Shown here: piece by piece, positions 21,958-33,770 of the stretch
Layout of the letters: every line of letters starts with the position of its first letter
Position numbering within the stretch: the first letter of the stretch is position 1
From: Ophiodon elongatus
Lineage: Eukaryota > Chordata > Actinopteri > Perciformes > Hexagrammidae
Length of the DNA stretch: 64,000 nucleotides
Assembly: GCA_016806645.1 (NCBI GenBank)
Contig: JACSYO010000075.1
Span: 745,001 to 809,000, forward strand
Direction: 5' to 3'
Notes under the pieces: model-generated
What the model saw: the letters and a program-made list of their open reading frames with translations, nothing else
The model's database searches: none
What the model was told of the DNA's origin: nothing
Program-made: the position numbers and the translations under genes

Positions 21958-22013
<56 letters not shown>
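21958..22013. repeat. (CT)28 microsatellite
   Basis: Uninterrupted pure polypyrimidine tract; the open Ser-Leu frame through it is an artefact. Confidence 0.97.
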
Positions 22014-22017
<4 letters not shown>

Positions 22018-23073
22018 GGCTGCTCTGTTTCAGTACTAAGGACAGCGCTGCACAGACACAATTCAGGCTTTTATTGAAAAAAATATCATATCAGATTCCA
22101 AAACTCCACCAAAAAGCACTCCGAAGAGAAGACGCTGGGAGGGAGCAGCTTTTAACGAGGCTAAATCCTTTCCATCTGGGCACTGTGGGTAACGACAAAC
22201 ATTACTCACAGGACTAAATAGTGTATTTGTTGGGGACTATTTTCAGTGGTGGATTTACTGTGCTAGTATTAGTATTCAGCAGAAGGTGTTTGTGGCATCT
22301 AGTCCAAATAGAAAGGACAGTGCTGATGGTCATTGTAATGATGGAACACGACAACCAGCGTAACTCTGAGGTTCAGTGACTCAAAAGGGTACTTTAAGAC
22401 TTTTAATCTTAAAGGTGCTATAACTTTAACTGATCAAACTGTGATGATGTGTCTGAATTAAATTTGATATTAATTAATTAATATTCAGGGCTCTTGCTCC
22501 CTGTGTGCTCTCACTGCATGTCTTTTGTGCATGTCAATGGTTTTCACTCGCCGAGTTACTTGAGGAATCATTCCAGCCATTCATTTAATCCCTGGCAACT
22601 TTCTCCAAAAAATGACATGACTCTGTGCCAAGCAGCACTTTTGTGTTTGTTTCTAATCCCAACATGAGAGCGCAGTCACACAAAAGAATGCAAAAATGTG
22701 GAGGACAAAAAAACCAGCCTCATTTTTCTTTTTTCTGAAATGAGTCGTTTGAGTGCGTCTTCAGACTGAGAGAGACAAGCTGCCATGCCACGAGATAAAC
22801 TGGACTGTGTGTTTACGCTTCACATCAAGCTTCCGTCTGCCGTCCCTGAGCACCAGTCCTCAGCATAGTGTGCTGGTCCTAAATGACTCCAGAGAAAAGA
22901 CCCCGGTACCCGGCAGGACGAGGACTGGAGATGGCTTCGTATCAAGCCCCATGTTCCTGCCTTTAAGGTGCCAGATTCCCCCACGCTCTGGTGAACGGTG
23001 GTGATGATGATGTCGAGTAAAATGAAGTGACAGCTGCACGTTGATCATTCCAACATCCCAGCAGCGTCTACAG
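22014..23073. other. Non-coding, nothing recognised
   Basis: Short open frames up to 83 codons (22753-23004) without motifs. Confidence 0.45.
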
Positions 23074-23088
23074 CCCCCCCCCCCCCCC
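23074..23088. repeat. Poly-C tract
   Basis: Fifteen consecutive C residues. Confidence 0.95.
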
Positions 23089-25987
23089 ATCGCCCTCCCC
23101 CCACTGGATCGGCTCTAAACTCAGCCGCACCTCCGGGGGCTCCGTCCCAATAAAGCGCTCCACAGCTCCAGGACGGGAACGTCTAGAGACGATTCATGAC
23201 GTCTGAAAAGTAAGCCGGTACTTATGAAGGAGACCAGGACTCTGGGATCAGGCTTTGTGCCCTCGAGCGAGACGACTCTGTCTACAACAAGTTTAATGGA
23301 GCTCTACTTGACATGGTACGAGTTGAGCAATAACTACACCAAATATTAAATAGACATCAAATTGAACCTTGAGTATGTTCATAGAATAAGACAACAACAA
23401 AATATTTTTTTACCAAATGTATAGAAAAATTCTTATTTTGAATCCAGCTGAGATGAGCCTAATATATGCGACTGTCTTTAAGAAGTGCAATTCCATCTTG
23501 AGTGATACGAGTGACGGATGTAATGCATGTTTAAAGGCCCAATTATTAATGATTTATTCAAAGTATGGAATTTACTCTACATTTATTCTATTTATGGTCA
23601 TGTATTATGACTAAATGTTGAGGCCTTCCAGTCACTCTGGGAGTTTGGAATTCAAGCTCAGATTGAGCCTTTAACAGAAAGACATGGTTTTGCACTTTCA
23701 GAGCTTGTGGCCAGTTTTGGATCAGCAGGTTGTAATATGGCATCTGTAATATGTGCCTGCAGCACTACTTCATGTTGGCCAGTTGCTGATGATTGTGAGC
23801 TAAACTCTCAGCTGTGAACCACTTCCCACCCTCGGCTATGCTGCGATCACTTTGCTCGTTTTCATTACTGGACATTAAATAAAAATTCAGATTTTTACGA
23901 TATTTGGATTCTGAAGCCATATATTAGAATGTTAGATTATTATCACGGGACATTAAAATATTTGAATATAACATAATACATACTGTTCTTACAACCCCGC
24001 TAAATACCATTCCGGAGGCATGATGAATGCGTCACACTCACCTGCGATATTATATATTTCTAGGGCTTTTATTGTGAAAGGTAAGAATGTAGAGGGTTGC
24101 TGTGGTCAGCGCTGCCTTTGTGAAGGTTGAAAGAAGTAATAAAGTTTTGCTGTCTTGGTTCCGAGCGCTGTGCCTCCGGGTTGTGGTTTCATAATCACGG
24201 GCGCAACTCCATACAGGATTGGTTGATACATTTATTCGCCTCACAAAAAACAAAAAAACATCTTTACCTCGTTCCCAGAAGAAAGGTATCCCGCTTTTAC
24301 ACTTAAAGCATTCGTGGCAAAAACAACAGTTAGAGAAAATATAACGATGTGCAAATGAATCACACACACACCATAAAAAAAATCGGTGTGTGAAAGTCCT
24401 TTACTGTAGTCCAAAGAATGCGAATGCTGTGTCCATGTGTGTTAGTGTTACACCCATATGCCAGGCAGATACTGGTGATTTATTGAAATATATGATCGAC
24501 CCCCAACTGTATATTCTTCAGACAGAATAGATAAGCTGCAGTTTGATTGATGGCATTTTGCAGACCTGGTCAATACTTGTAGTTTTCTACTGGAAGACCT
24601 TTCCCTTGGATTGGATTACAAGTAGTACTGAACACTTTCTGTGTCACAGCAGACTTATCGGCTTGGCTGCTTCTTTTCTCTTTAGAATACATTTCTTTGC
24701 ATAAAAATAGTCGCATAAAGAAAACAGCTACAGTGCAAAAATACTTTGCTTTGATTATCCCATCACATACACTGTCTGTTTCTTCTTCCTGTACTGAGGT
24801 TCTTGCCTATTTCCAAAAATACCGGCAACGTGTTGTGGGTTTGAGGCTTCACGTCGTGCCCCTCTGTTTCCCACCTTTTACACAGCTACGTTTCCTTGTA
24901 AATGAGCCACACAAAGTTTGACTTGACTTTACTGGCTGCGAGAGGAGGTAAAACTTTGCCATGGCCCCTTATACCGGTGGCACAGACACACAGTCGTTTG
25001 AGGTCTGCTGGCTCACAACCAGTGTCTCTATTGTCTTTACAGCCCGGGCCAAACCCGGTTGGAGTGTGACTGAGCCAGGCGCATTCACAATCTGGCCAAA
25101 GCTAACCACAACCCAGCAGAATATGCTCACTTTCTATTCTTCCGTTTCCTATCGTGGAGATAAAATGGAACTGATTATCTTCTTTGTGATTTTTTTTTTG
25201 AATGGGTTTTTTATCATGTTTTTCCACTTCCTGTCTGCCCTCTTGGATATTAAAAAGGTGCGTTTGCAGGAACTAAATTCTGGTGAAATAATGACAAACT
25301 GTCTGGCTGTTGTCTGCTGCTCCTGTGCAACACGCGCTCATTATTTCCCAATCCTGCTGTGGGCTCGTTTTGGTTTTGGCCAATCAATGAAGATCCGAAA
25401 CCGAGCCGGACCACAACACGGCTAACCTCTGCCAGACTAAACTCAGCTAATGGGAGTCGGGCAGCTCCTCTCGAGCACATACTTTAATTCCCCTTCTAGA
25501 TTACTGCCTCCTCGTGAGAGCGGTATAACTTGTTTGGATAATGAATTAAGTTATAGATACACATTATTCATATTGAGCCATGTCTGGTGAGTTCCCGCTC
25601 ATGTGCACGAGTGTGTGTTCAATATGTGATATACTGTGTTCAGACATGCTGACTCAGCAGTGACACACAGCTTTATAGATCCTGTCACTGAAAAATACAA
25701 CACACAAAGTCTGTCCCTCCTCCGCTTGTCATGATGCAATCTCTCTTCCTCGCCATTTGTCCGTCCATCTTTCGCTCTCTCTCTTTTACAACAACAACTT
25801 TGAGATGCTGCAGAAATCCTCCAGATGCACGAGGTGTTGAGAAATGGTCGCACATAAATAATGTGTGAGTGATTTGGCTTCTCAACCTGCAACAGTGAGA
25901 GTTGAAAATCTACCTGGATACTATAATGAGACCACGAGAGGGCTGATCTTTTTAACCAAGTCACCATATGGACACTGCACCGGTCTG

Positions 25988-25988
<1 letters not shown>
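23089..25988. other. Non-coding, 2.9 kb with no recognised element
   Basis: This is one of the longest stretches without an identified repeat. The open frame at 24961-25425 (plus, 154 codons) contains one strongly hydrophobic run near its middle (IIFFVIFFLNGFFIMFF), produced by a T-rich patch at about 25170-25230. There is no known domain, no start context or splice signal to support it, and I treat it as chance. Confidence 0.45.

Positions 25989-26052
<64 letters not shown>
25989..26052. repeat. (CA)32 microsatellite
   Basis: Uninterrupted; left arm of a possible long hairpin with the TG array that starts 31 bp downstream. Confidence 0.97.
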
Positions 26053-26053
<1 letters not shown>

Positions 26054-26083
26054 CAGACTGCCAAAATAGAGCACATTGCAAAT

Positions 26084-26089
26084 CTGTGT

Positions 26090-26152
<63 letters not shown>

Positions 26153-26168
26153 TGTGTGTGTGTGTGTG
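26084..26168. repeat. (TG)n microsatellite
   Basis: About 42 units with two TCT interruptions. Confidence 0.97.
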
Positions 26169-26329
26169 ATGCCCCAAAGGTATCAAGTATTAGCAGCCAT
26201 GCCAAACTGAACATATTGTAGATTAGGTAGGTGGAGGGGGGGGGGCTGAGCGATCACTTGGCAACAGTGTGTCTCCATCACCACCAGGGGAACAGATGAC
26301 AAAGATGTACAGCTCAAAAGGCAATAGAT

Positions 26330-26331
<2 letters not shown>

Positions 26332-26411
<80 letters not shown>
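26332..26411. repeat. (CA)40 microsatellite
   Basis: About 40 uninterrupted AC units, one of the longest pure arrays in the window. Confidence 0.97.
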
Positions 26412-26412
<1 letters not shown>

Positions 26413-27320
26413 GGTCTGCTTTTGTTTCATTAGGAACAAAAGCACTTGGATGTTAAAACACTGTTTTTAAAACGAGGCTTTGACTTCCAGTTCAAGTATT
26501 CAAATACATTTTTTCCAAATAGACATTTACACTTCACTTGGTCTAAAAATCACATGTTCTATCTTCTGTCTTTATCCTAAACCAATCTAAAGTTTGCAAT
26601 GTTTTAGTTGCAGAAAAGACCAGAAAGCTAAAGTCCTCTAAACTACGAGCTAAGATGAAGGTACGCAGTCACGTCAGGATGCATGGCGATATGATTTACT
26701 TAGGTAAGACAACCAAAAATATGAATAAGTGTATATATATCTCTGTGCGTGTGTGTGTAAAATAATGCATTCACAAGCACTTAAACAGAAATTAAGGTAA
26801 CAATATTTGATGTAATTTCCACTGTTGGACTTTTGTCCCGCGCTAATAATTCATGGGCTAACAAAGAAAAGATGTTATTCAGAGTTCATCAAAGTGTGAC
26901 TTGTTTTTATGAATACAAGTGCTTGGGAATTTCGTTCAATACGATATTGGTTGGCTACGATATTGGTTCTCACGTGTCCATGACAACAGAAGGACTTCCA
27001 ATGCCTGATAGGAATTGTACTGCTATATTCAGTCCCTCTCTCTTTTTCTCTTTCGCTATGCTTTAACGCATTTTTTGTAGCCTATAAAAAAAAGTAACAA
27101 TGTGCTACCAGACATCATAATTTGCGTTAGCGTGGTTATTTAAATGTAATTTATGGTGCTGTTAGATTGCTGCTAGACTGTCCTGTTAATACAAGTGCAT
27201 GAGGGATTTTTTGACTGCAGTGAAAATGTAATTTCTGAAAGGCTAAAATATTCTGTTAGATAAAAACATGCTCCCGTACAACACTATCAATTACCACGTA
27301 GCCGTAGCTCCAGCAGCAAA
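26412..27320. other. Non-coding, nothing recognised
   Basis: A short direct repeat, ACGATATTGGTT, occurs twice at about 26940-26966. The sequence just upstream of 27320 may belong to the hAT fossil but shows no motif. Confidence 0.4.
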
Positions 27321-27455
27321 AATAAGGCTAATGTTCCTATTTGGCAATTCTTCAAAACGGAGAGCCAGAGAGTGTGAACAAAGAGATTTGTAAGCTGTGC
27401 AATAAACGAGTCGAAACTCAAGATGGAAACATCACAAATCTCGTGAAATCACCAT
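27321..27455 (+). pseudogene. Fossil hAT element: BED zinc finger
   Basis: BED fingers are the DNA-binding N-terminus of many hAT transposases. Frame A (27321-27362) reads NKANVPIWQFFKTE, with the Trp and Phe-Phe pair typical of the BED start. After a shift, frame B (about 27364-27456) reads EICKLCNKRV, then DGNITNLVK, matching the C-x2-C and GN-x-TNL core. The two C-terminal histidines are lost and a stop follows. Downstream sequence to about 27810 may hold more decayed transposase (a DLAFAK segment near 27550), but that is not secure. Confidence 0.62.
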
Positions 27456-28727
27456 CCAGCTAAATCCTCTAGTCTGCCAAAGACTTCATCCACAAGGAGC
27501 CGCCAAACCCAAAACTCCTACCATGGGGATAAACTCAACCCTCAATGATCTGGCTTTTGCAAAGGCAATAACATAAATGTGATCCTCAATGGCGGCGAGG
27601 CTGTTCGAAGGCAGCTACCTCCAGTGGATTGATCGGATTTATTGATCTTTGCATGCCCTTGTGTAAAATAGCGTACTGCCTCGACAGTGTACTCAAGGGT
27701 ATTGCAACACATCTCTCTCTCTTCAACTTTTTCGGGCCGTCATTTTGTAAATCGCCCGAAGCGATCCATAAGCTCGATGCAGTAATGAGTCATCCTCAAA
27801 GAACGTCTTAATGCAGACTGCTGTGGACTTTTTTTATCAATATCCAAGAGGGTGTTGGTGACTGGCTTATGAGTCCAGGCCTGGGGCGATGCAGTGATTC
27901 AGGGGCAGTGCACGGATTGTAACCCTGGGTTGGAACTTCTCCTTCTGATAGAAATGCAAGAGTCAAAGGGTGGAGCTGTAGTCGACACCGTAAACCTTGA
28001 GTGAAGTACATGTGTGGACTTAGCTGTTAAAAGTTTAATTTAAATCCTGTGTTTGTTGAAACAAGACGAAGAATCTAAAGCAATTCTAGTGGCTCATGAG
28101 GCTTCACTCGCCACTGACCCGATGAAGGGGGGGGGACTATCGCTCATTACGGTTTATTGTGTAGGAACCATTAAACGTCCTGATGCCAGACAGACCTACC
28201 ATGGAGGGATGCCGCTAAAATCCAAACAGTGTTTTGTAATTGACAAGATTTAGCAGAAGTTCCCTATGGGGAACACAAAATGTGGCTTCCAATTTCTTCC
28301 AGACACTGAACAGAACGTTTTGCACTGTTTGATCCTGCTGTGGGAAGATAAGTAATCTGTTAGCGCCAGGTAAAAATAATAAACATGTCCGGTGTGCTAA
28401 ATATTAGAGTCGTTGGACATGTTTTGTGACAGATAGATCTGATCAGGTCAGCTCCAGGCTCACACGGGGGGTTTGTCTTCCTCCATGCTGGGACAAATTG
28501 GAAAGCCGTTCACGCGGGTCAGGCTCTCCGTTTGTTGTAACAATCCGGCAGCACCAGAGGAGCCAAAGGCGACTTTAAAACATGTGCACATCGGGGCGTG
28601 ACGCGTGGCTGATTCACAGGACACGAGGAAGCCAGGGCGCCTGAGACATTTCTACTAATTCTAGTCAAGAACATCTCCATTTCAGCTTCAAGCTTATAGC
28701 CCAGATAACCCTGCCTGTGCTAGCATG

Positions 28728-28734
<7 letters not shown>
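27456..28734. other. Non-coding; possible hAT remnant at its start
   Basis: No secure feature. The 28500-28640 part is mildly CpG-enriched. Confidence 0.35.

Positions 28735-28787
<53 letters not shown>
28735..28787. repeat. (CA)n microsatellite
   Basis: About 26 units. Confidence 0.97.
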
Positions 28788-28789
<2 letters not shown>

Positions 28790-28966
28790 CTTAATAGAGT
28801 ATTATCTTGGCTGTAAGCTCTTAGGTTTTCATGCAGAACATTTAGCTTGCCTATTAATACATTTTAATAGGGGTCAATGCCACTGTGTCGAGGGAAAATA
28901 CACACCGTGTATACACATGTGCCGAAGCTCACGGTTTCTTCTCTCAGATCTAATAACTGGCACCCC

Positions 28967-28968
<2 letters not shown>

Positions 28969-29021
<53 letters not shown>
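28969..29021. repeat. (CA)n microsatellite
   Basis: About 26 units, 180 bp from the previous array. Confidence 0.97.
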
Positions 29022-29258
29022 CTCTGTGGTTAATTCGTCCTTTACTGGAGAATGAATCAGGTTAAATAAAGTAATTAACTCATAATAGCCCCGACCACAG
29101 TGCCAATTAACACAATGTGTGCGTTTGTGTGCTCAGGTTCACATGAGTTATTGTGAATAGTGGCAGTGATCATTTATGAAAGAACATAGAGTATGTTTTT
29201 GTACATGTAAAAATGCCATTGTGGTATTTGTCTGTGTGGGGGGTACCCCCGTTAATAC

Positions 29259-29260
29259 GT

Positions 29261-29312
<52 letters not shown>

Positions 29313-29345
29313 GTGTGTGGGTGTATTCTTCTAGTGTGTGTGTGT
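29259..29345. repeat. Interrupted (GT)n microsatellite
   Basis: About 30 GT units with GTAT and GCG variants, then a second short GT block after ATTCTTCTA. Confidence 0.95.
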
Positions 29346-31309
29346 GGGTAAATTAATAGATTTCTTTTTCTTAGTCTGGCCGTATTGGGAAATTAAAGTT
29401 ACAAAATGAAGTGTGATTACCCTGAAGGCCTTTTCCGTTATTACTTAACACTGTTCACAGGCTAGACAGCCCGATAGCGGTTTGCATGGAGCGATGGGGC
29501 TAAATGTAGCTCGAAAGAAAGGAAAGGCACAAAAGATCAAGAAAGATAAAAGTTATAAGTTATAAATGGCCATTCAGTCCGTCAGTCAGTGAAGCAGCCT
29601 CTCTGTGTGGAACAGAGCACATTACACAGCAGCAGAGGCAGAGTTAGTTGATCTCAGTGAGTCAGACCTCAGCTGCTGTCAGTCACTCTCCCAAACACAA
29701 CAGCTTATTTTCTCCCTCGCGCTGCAGTGATGCCAGACGTGGAAGACAGGGAAAAAGAGAGGCAGGCTAACACACACTGTCCAGAGTACATCAATCAACC
29801 AGCAGCGCTTTGCTTTGCTGGCTGAATTTCAAGGCTGTGTGAAGGCCGTATGTAGATCTAGTCCTGGAGTGAATTTCAAAAAGGTATTGATACAGTGGTG
29901 AATAATTTCACGGGGGAAACGAGGCATTACCCGACTTTAAAACCAAACTGCGTGAACTAGAAAAATACCAGAAAAAAGAGAAGTCTAAGAAGTTTAAAAG
30001 CTGCATTCATTCCTACATTTTAAGCCCTCTTTCATGAGCATGAATCAAGTCAAGTGGAAAGGAATTCAAATATTTTGTTTGTACATCCATCGACCCGCAA
30101 TTTTACATGGAATCTGCTGATTGTTGTTGGCCAAATCATGGTACATATAGGTGTGTTTTGTGTCTTTTCCATTTAGGGTTCTTGGTAATCATAGTTTGCC
30201 TTCAGAGCTCTGAAAGCTCTCAATAAAGTAAAATAACCAGCAGCTCTGATTCAACAGGTCAGGAGAGAGAGGAAGCACACTGAACCCGAAGGTCATCATG
30301 AACAAAGCTGTTTGCTTGGTAGAGATGTGCATACTTAGGCTCTCAGACATCTTTCTTAATACATTCATCTCAAAATATTGTTGCACTTCCTTAGTTTTGT
30401 CCTATAATAATCTGCCAAAATTTTTTTTTTGCCATCATAGCCCTGCTTATCATCCTCCAAATCAATCCTAGATCCCTGACATGTCACAGGAGATGGTACA
30501 GAGGGAAGCGCTCACAGTGATCACCTCTGTCAGATTACCATCTCATTGACATTAGGTTGTATATTACAATGCCAATTCTTCTGCCTTTCCCCTCACCGAG
30601 GGCTCCCTTGGGGCTGAGGCTTTGCCGGCTTTTGCCCGGCTCCGGGTCATTGCAGATGAGCGGTGCCCGTCTGCCGGGGCCTCCTCGCTCCCCCTTTGAG
30701 TGGCGTGGCGGGAGGCCGCTCGGCCCACGCATGTGGTGACACAGAAGCAGCTAAAGATCGGAGTTGTTATTTTGGGGCATTATGGGACTTAGAGGAGGGC
30801 GACTTCAACCACAGGGGCCCTCTCTGTGCACATTCATCTTTCTCCCACAGGAAATGACTCTTTAATGTGCACGCAGCACCAGCCTCAGGGCGCCAGCCGG
30901 GAAGTACACAGGTTACCAAGAGACAAGGTATGGAGGGTGTAAAATAAAAAAACAACAAAAATTGAATTTAAGCTTAGTCTACCTTAGTTTTAAAATGCTA
31001 AAATACCCAAAATGAACAGTGTAAGCAGACCACTTGATTACTTTAAGAAAGTTATTTTCACAGCATAGGAATGATACTGTCCTAAGCCTTATGAGCCGTG
31101 TAGTGGTTGATCACTTTAACTGTGATCACTATAAGCGCTTTCCACTGGAGTTAAACTTTACTGAGCTTTTTATTCACCTAAAAAAACAAAACAGTGCAGA
31201 CGTTTCTACTCCCTCCCTCTCCATTTATTTCGTCAGCATGTGATCTGTACACTATGTGGGTACATCATCCGATCCATGCGTCTATATATGGTCATATAAT
31301 ATCTGGTCA
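29346..31309. other. Non-coding; GC-rich patch at 30590-30740
   Basis: No repeat recognised. The 30590-30740 patch is distinctly GC-rich with several CpGs, in contrast to flanks near 40% GC. Short proline/arginine-rich open frames there have no known motif. Confidence 0.4.
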
Positions 31310-31490
31310 TGCTGCACGGACTGCATTCACACCAGGCTGAGATCTGATTCAGACCACTTCCCAATGTGGTCTGGCTGATCTGATCCCATCCCACATGAGT
31401 TCTCCTGCATTGTTCCTAATGCGGGTCAGATATGAAGATACAGATCATATGTTAATGCCAGGTGTTAATTGGGTATCTGATTCCAAGATG
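31310..31490. repeat. Possible non-autonomous DNA element
   Basis: The left edge reads GCATTCACACCAGGC, and the reverse complement near the right edge reads AATTAACACCTGGCAT; both share a CACC-GGC type end. The interior repeats GATCTGATTC / GATCTGATCC. It looks like a decayed inverted-repeat element, but the match is short. Confidence 0.3.
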
Positions 31491-32361
31491 TTCTCTTGCT
31501 CTTTTTGTTCCAGCTAGTCATGGCTACTAGCCACTGCCACTGAGCTAACATCACAGCTGAAGTTCCATGGGGGGCTTAGGCGACCTGTTTGGGTGTGAGT
31601 CTTTTAAATTATGTCTCAAATATCTTTTTAAACGTTTACAAGAGGCGAAATTATTTCCTTGAACAGCTGAGGGGTGTCGTTTTTAGTGAACATTACTGAA
31701 ACAAGAGTAAATTGCCAATTTGATGGGGACTTTTCTTCTTTTTTTTACAGCCGCGCATTAATACACATATGCCGCTATAGTATGTATTACGGCAGCAGGA
31801 TGGTGTATGTGGGATTTCCTCAAAATAAACCACAGCGCCCACATTCATCACAATGAAGGACGATGTCACCCAGTGCAACAGTGTGACTCATTGATGTGTT
31901 TTTAATAGCTTTTGGACAACAATGGCACTCGATTGCCCAGAGGAAGGAGATATATCAGGCTTTGCATACACACACAATACATCCAGCGTTGGATTTGGTC
32001 GTTTCATGGGATTTGTTGACTATAACAAACGTTTGGAACATCACCAGAATTGTCCGTTAAACTCTGAATCTAAATCAAGACTCTTTCTCAAACACTGCCT
32101 GTATGAATATAGCTAACTTTCAGTATCCTGTCAGTAAAGTGGTTAAGTGGCCAGTCATTTACTCAGTCAACAAGTCAGCAAGCAGTTGTTCAATGATTTA
32201 GCAATTCAGTCAGTTAGAGCGATTTAGTCAGCCAGGCCACTTAATGATTCCATTTTCATTATTCTACATGGATGTTTCCTCTTCAGCAATGCCAATTCTG
32301 TTAATGTGCTGAATATAGAAGTTAGGGAGACTGCCAAATGCTAATAACTGACCAAAGTCTG
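31491..32361. other. Non-coding; degenerate AGTCAG-rich stretch
   Basis: Between about 32120 and 32245 the motif CAGTCA/AGTCAG recurs irregularly, as in an old decayed tandem array. Nothing else recognised. Confidence 0.4.
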
Positions 32362-32379
32362 AACACACACACACAAACA

Positions 32380-32431
<52 letters not shown>
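32362..32431. repeat. (CA)n microsatellite
   Basis: About 33 units with two AAAC interruptions near the start. Confidence 0.97.
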
Positions 32432-32434
<3 letters not shown>

Positions 32435-33257
32435 GAGAAAGTGAAAGTACTAGCCTGAGGGACCCGGTACCGGGTTTCCCCCTGTGGTGTAGAAGATGTG
32501 ATGGAAGATGGTCTGTTTATAGAACACATGCATGTTACAATGTTTGGAAAACAAGGGGTCTTCAGCTTTCAGAATCCATAATAATTAGTAATAATAATTA
32601 TCCATAGTAATTTTCTCACCAGTCTACAATAACATGCTTGGTATCACTAGAAATATTCTAATGCACCTCAACACACCTCGACTCATGAGACTATTAACAT
32701 GGAAACAGAGCTTTCAAACTCCACATTTTACAGTCACACTGATATAAATCTATCTTCTTGTCAAAGTATTTCACCAAGGCCTTTGTTATTTTCACTAAAA
32801 ACATCAGATGTATTTGCTTACATGTCTGCTGCAACTATACACAGAGAGCCACAGAGATTGCCTGGGAGAGAAGACAGGCGCCATCTTGGCTCAAACTTAA
32901 CTTCCAGGTGTAATCGAGGTCCAGCTCCTGGTACCATCACCAGATGACAGACAGTAACACGCCTGATACCATTCTATTCTCCTGATTCAGATCAATCTCA
33001 TCATACCTGCTCTGAGGGATTTTGCATTCTCAAATTATAGAATGGAGCTCTTCAGTCATAAAGGGATTTTCATCAATATTCATTGGGTATATTACTAATA
33101 CAATTTTTCAGACGATTTATGTTATTTGTTTGGCTTTATTTTATTTGTATGGCTATAAACTAGGCTAGGGTAAAAGTAATATGTTTTCCCTTGTTTCAAC
33201 TCTATTTACTCTTGAATGGTAGAACTAGGTTTACTTACAATAGATTCATATTCCTTA
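32432..33257. other. Non-coding, nothing recognised
   Basis: No repeat or coding motif recognised. Confidence 0.4.
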
Positions 33258-33320
33258 TGTCACGGCTCTGCTGTGACTAGCCCTTTTCTGGCATTTCCTC
33301 ATGTCCCCCCTCTGTTCTCT

Positions 33321-33358
<38 letters not shown>

Positions 33359-33770
33359 CGTGGGCATGGCTTCCATCACCCAGCACCTGGGCTCATCTCC
33401 TCACCTGCCTACATTCAGACCATCAAGCGAGATTGTCTCCTCAGCTCAGTGGAAGCTTGAACCTCAGCCGCTCTATATCTTATTTTGACTGAGAGTATTT
33501 TCTTGTACTTTCTCGGTGGGATCCTGCGACTAACATCTTTCTTCTTTGTCTCAAGATCTCCGTGCCTACGCCGCAGCCCAGCCACCGCCGCTCACGCCGC
33601 TCACGCCGCCTCACCTCCCTACCTGCATTCACCCCCCGCTCCACAAGCCTGTCCTCCAGCGATCATCTGCCTCCCTTTGTCCCGCCAACCATTACAATTA
33701 AAACCCATTCCTTCACCAACTCTGCCGTCTGTGTGTCAGCTTGTGGGTCCAGTACAACTAACCCTAACAC
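33258..33770 (+). mobile_element. Retroelement-like repeat (possible solo LTR)
   Basis: Begins TGTCACGGCTCTGCTGTGAC and ends near CAGCTTGTGGGTCCAGTAC and ACCCTAACACC. In between are a CACCTGGGCTCATC region, a CTATATC near 33475 and an AATTAAAA polyadenylation-like signal near 33697, followed by a TCTGCCGTCTGTGTG block. This order resembles a common fish repeat with LTR-like layout (promoter, poly-A signal, T-rich end). The class is from memory, not proven. A (TG)n array at 33321-33357 lies inside it. Open frames over 33485-33813 are part of the repeat. Confidence 0.4.
33321..33357. repeat. (TG)n microsatellite
   Basis: About 18 units with one GAG interruption. Confidence 0.95.

Noticed and set aside
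24961..25425. 154-codon open frame with a hydrophobic segment
   Set aside because: The hydrophobic run comes from a T-rich patch, no family is recognised, and composition elsewhere is unremarkable.
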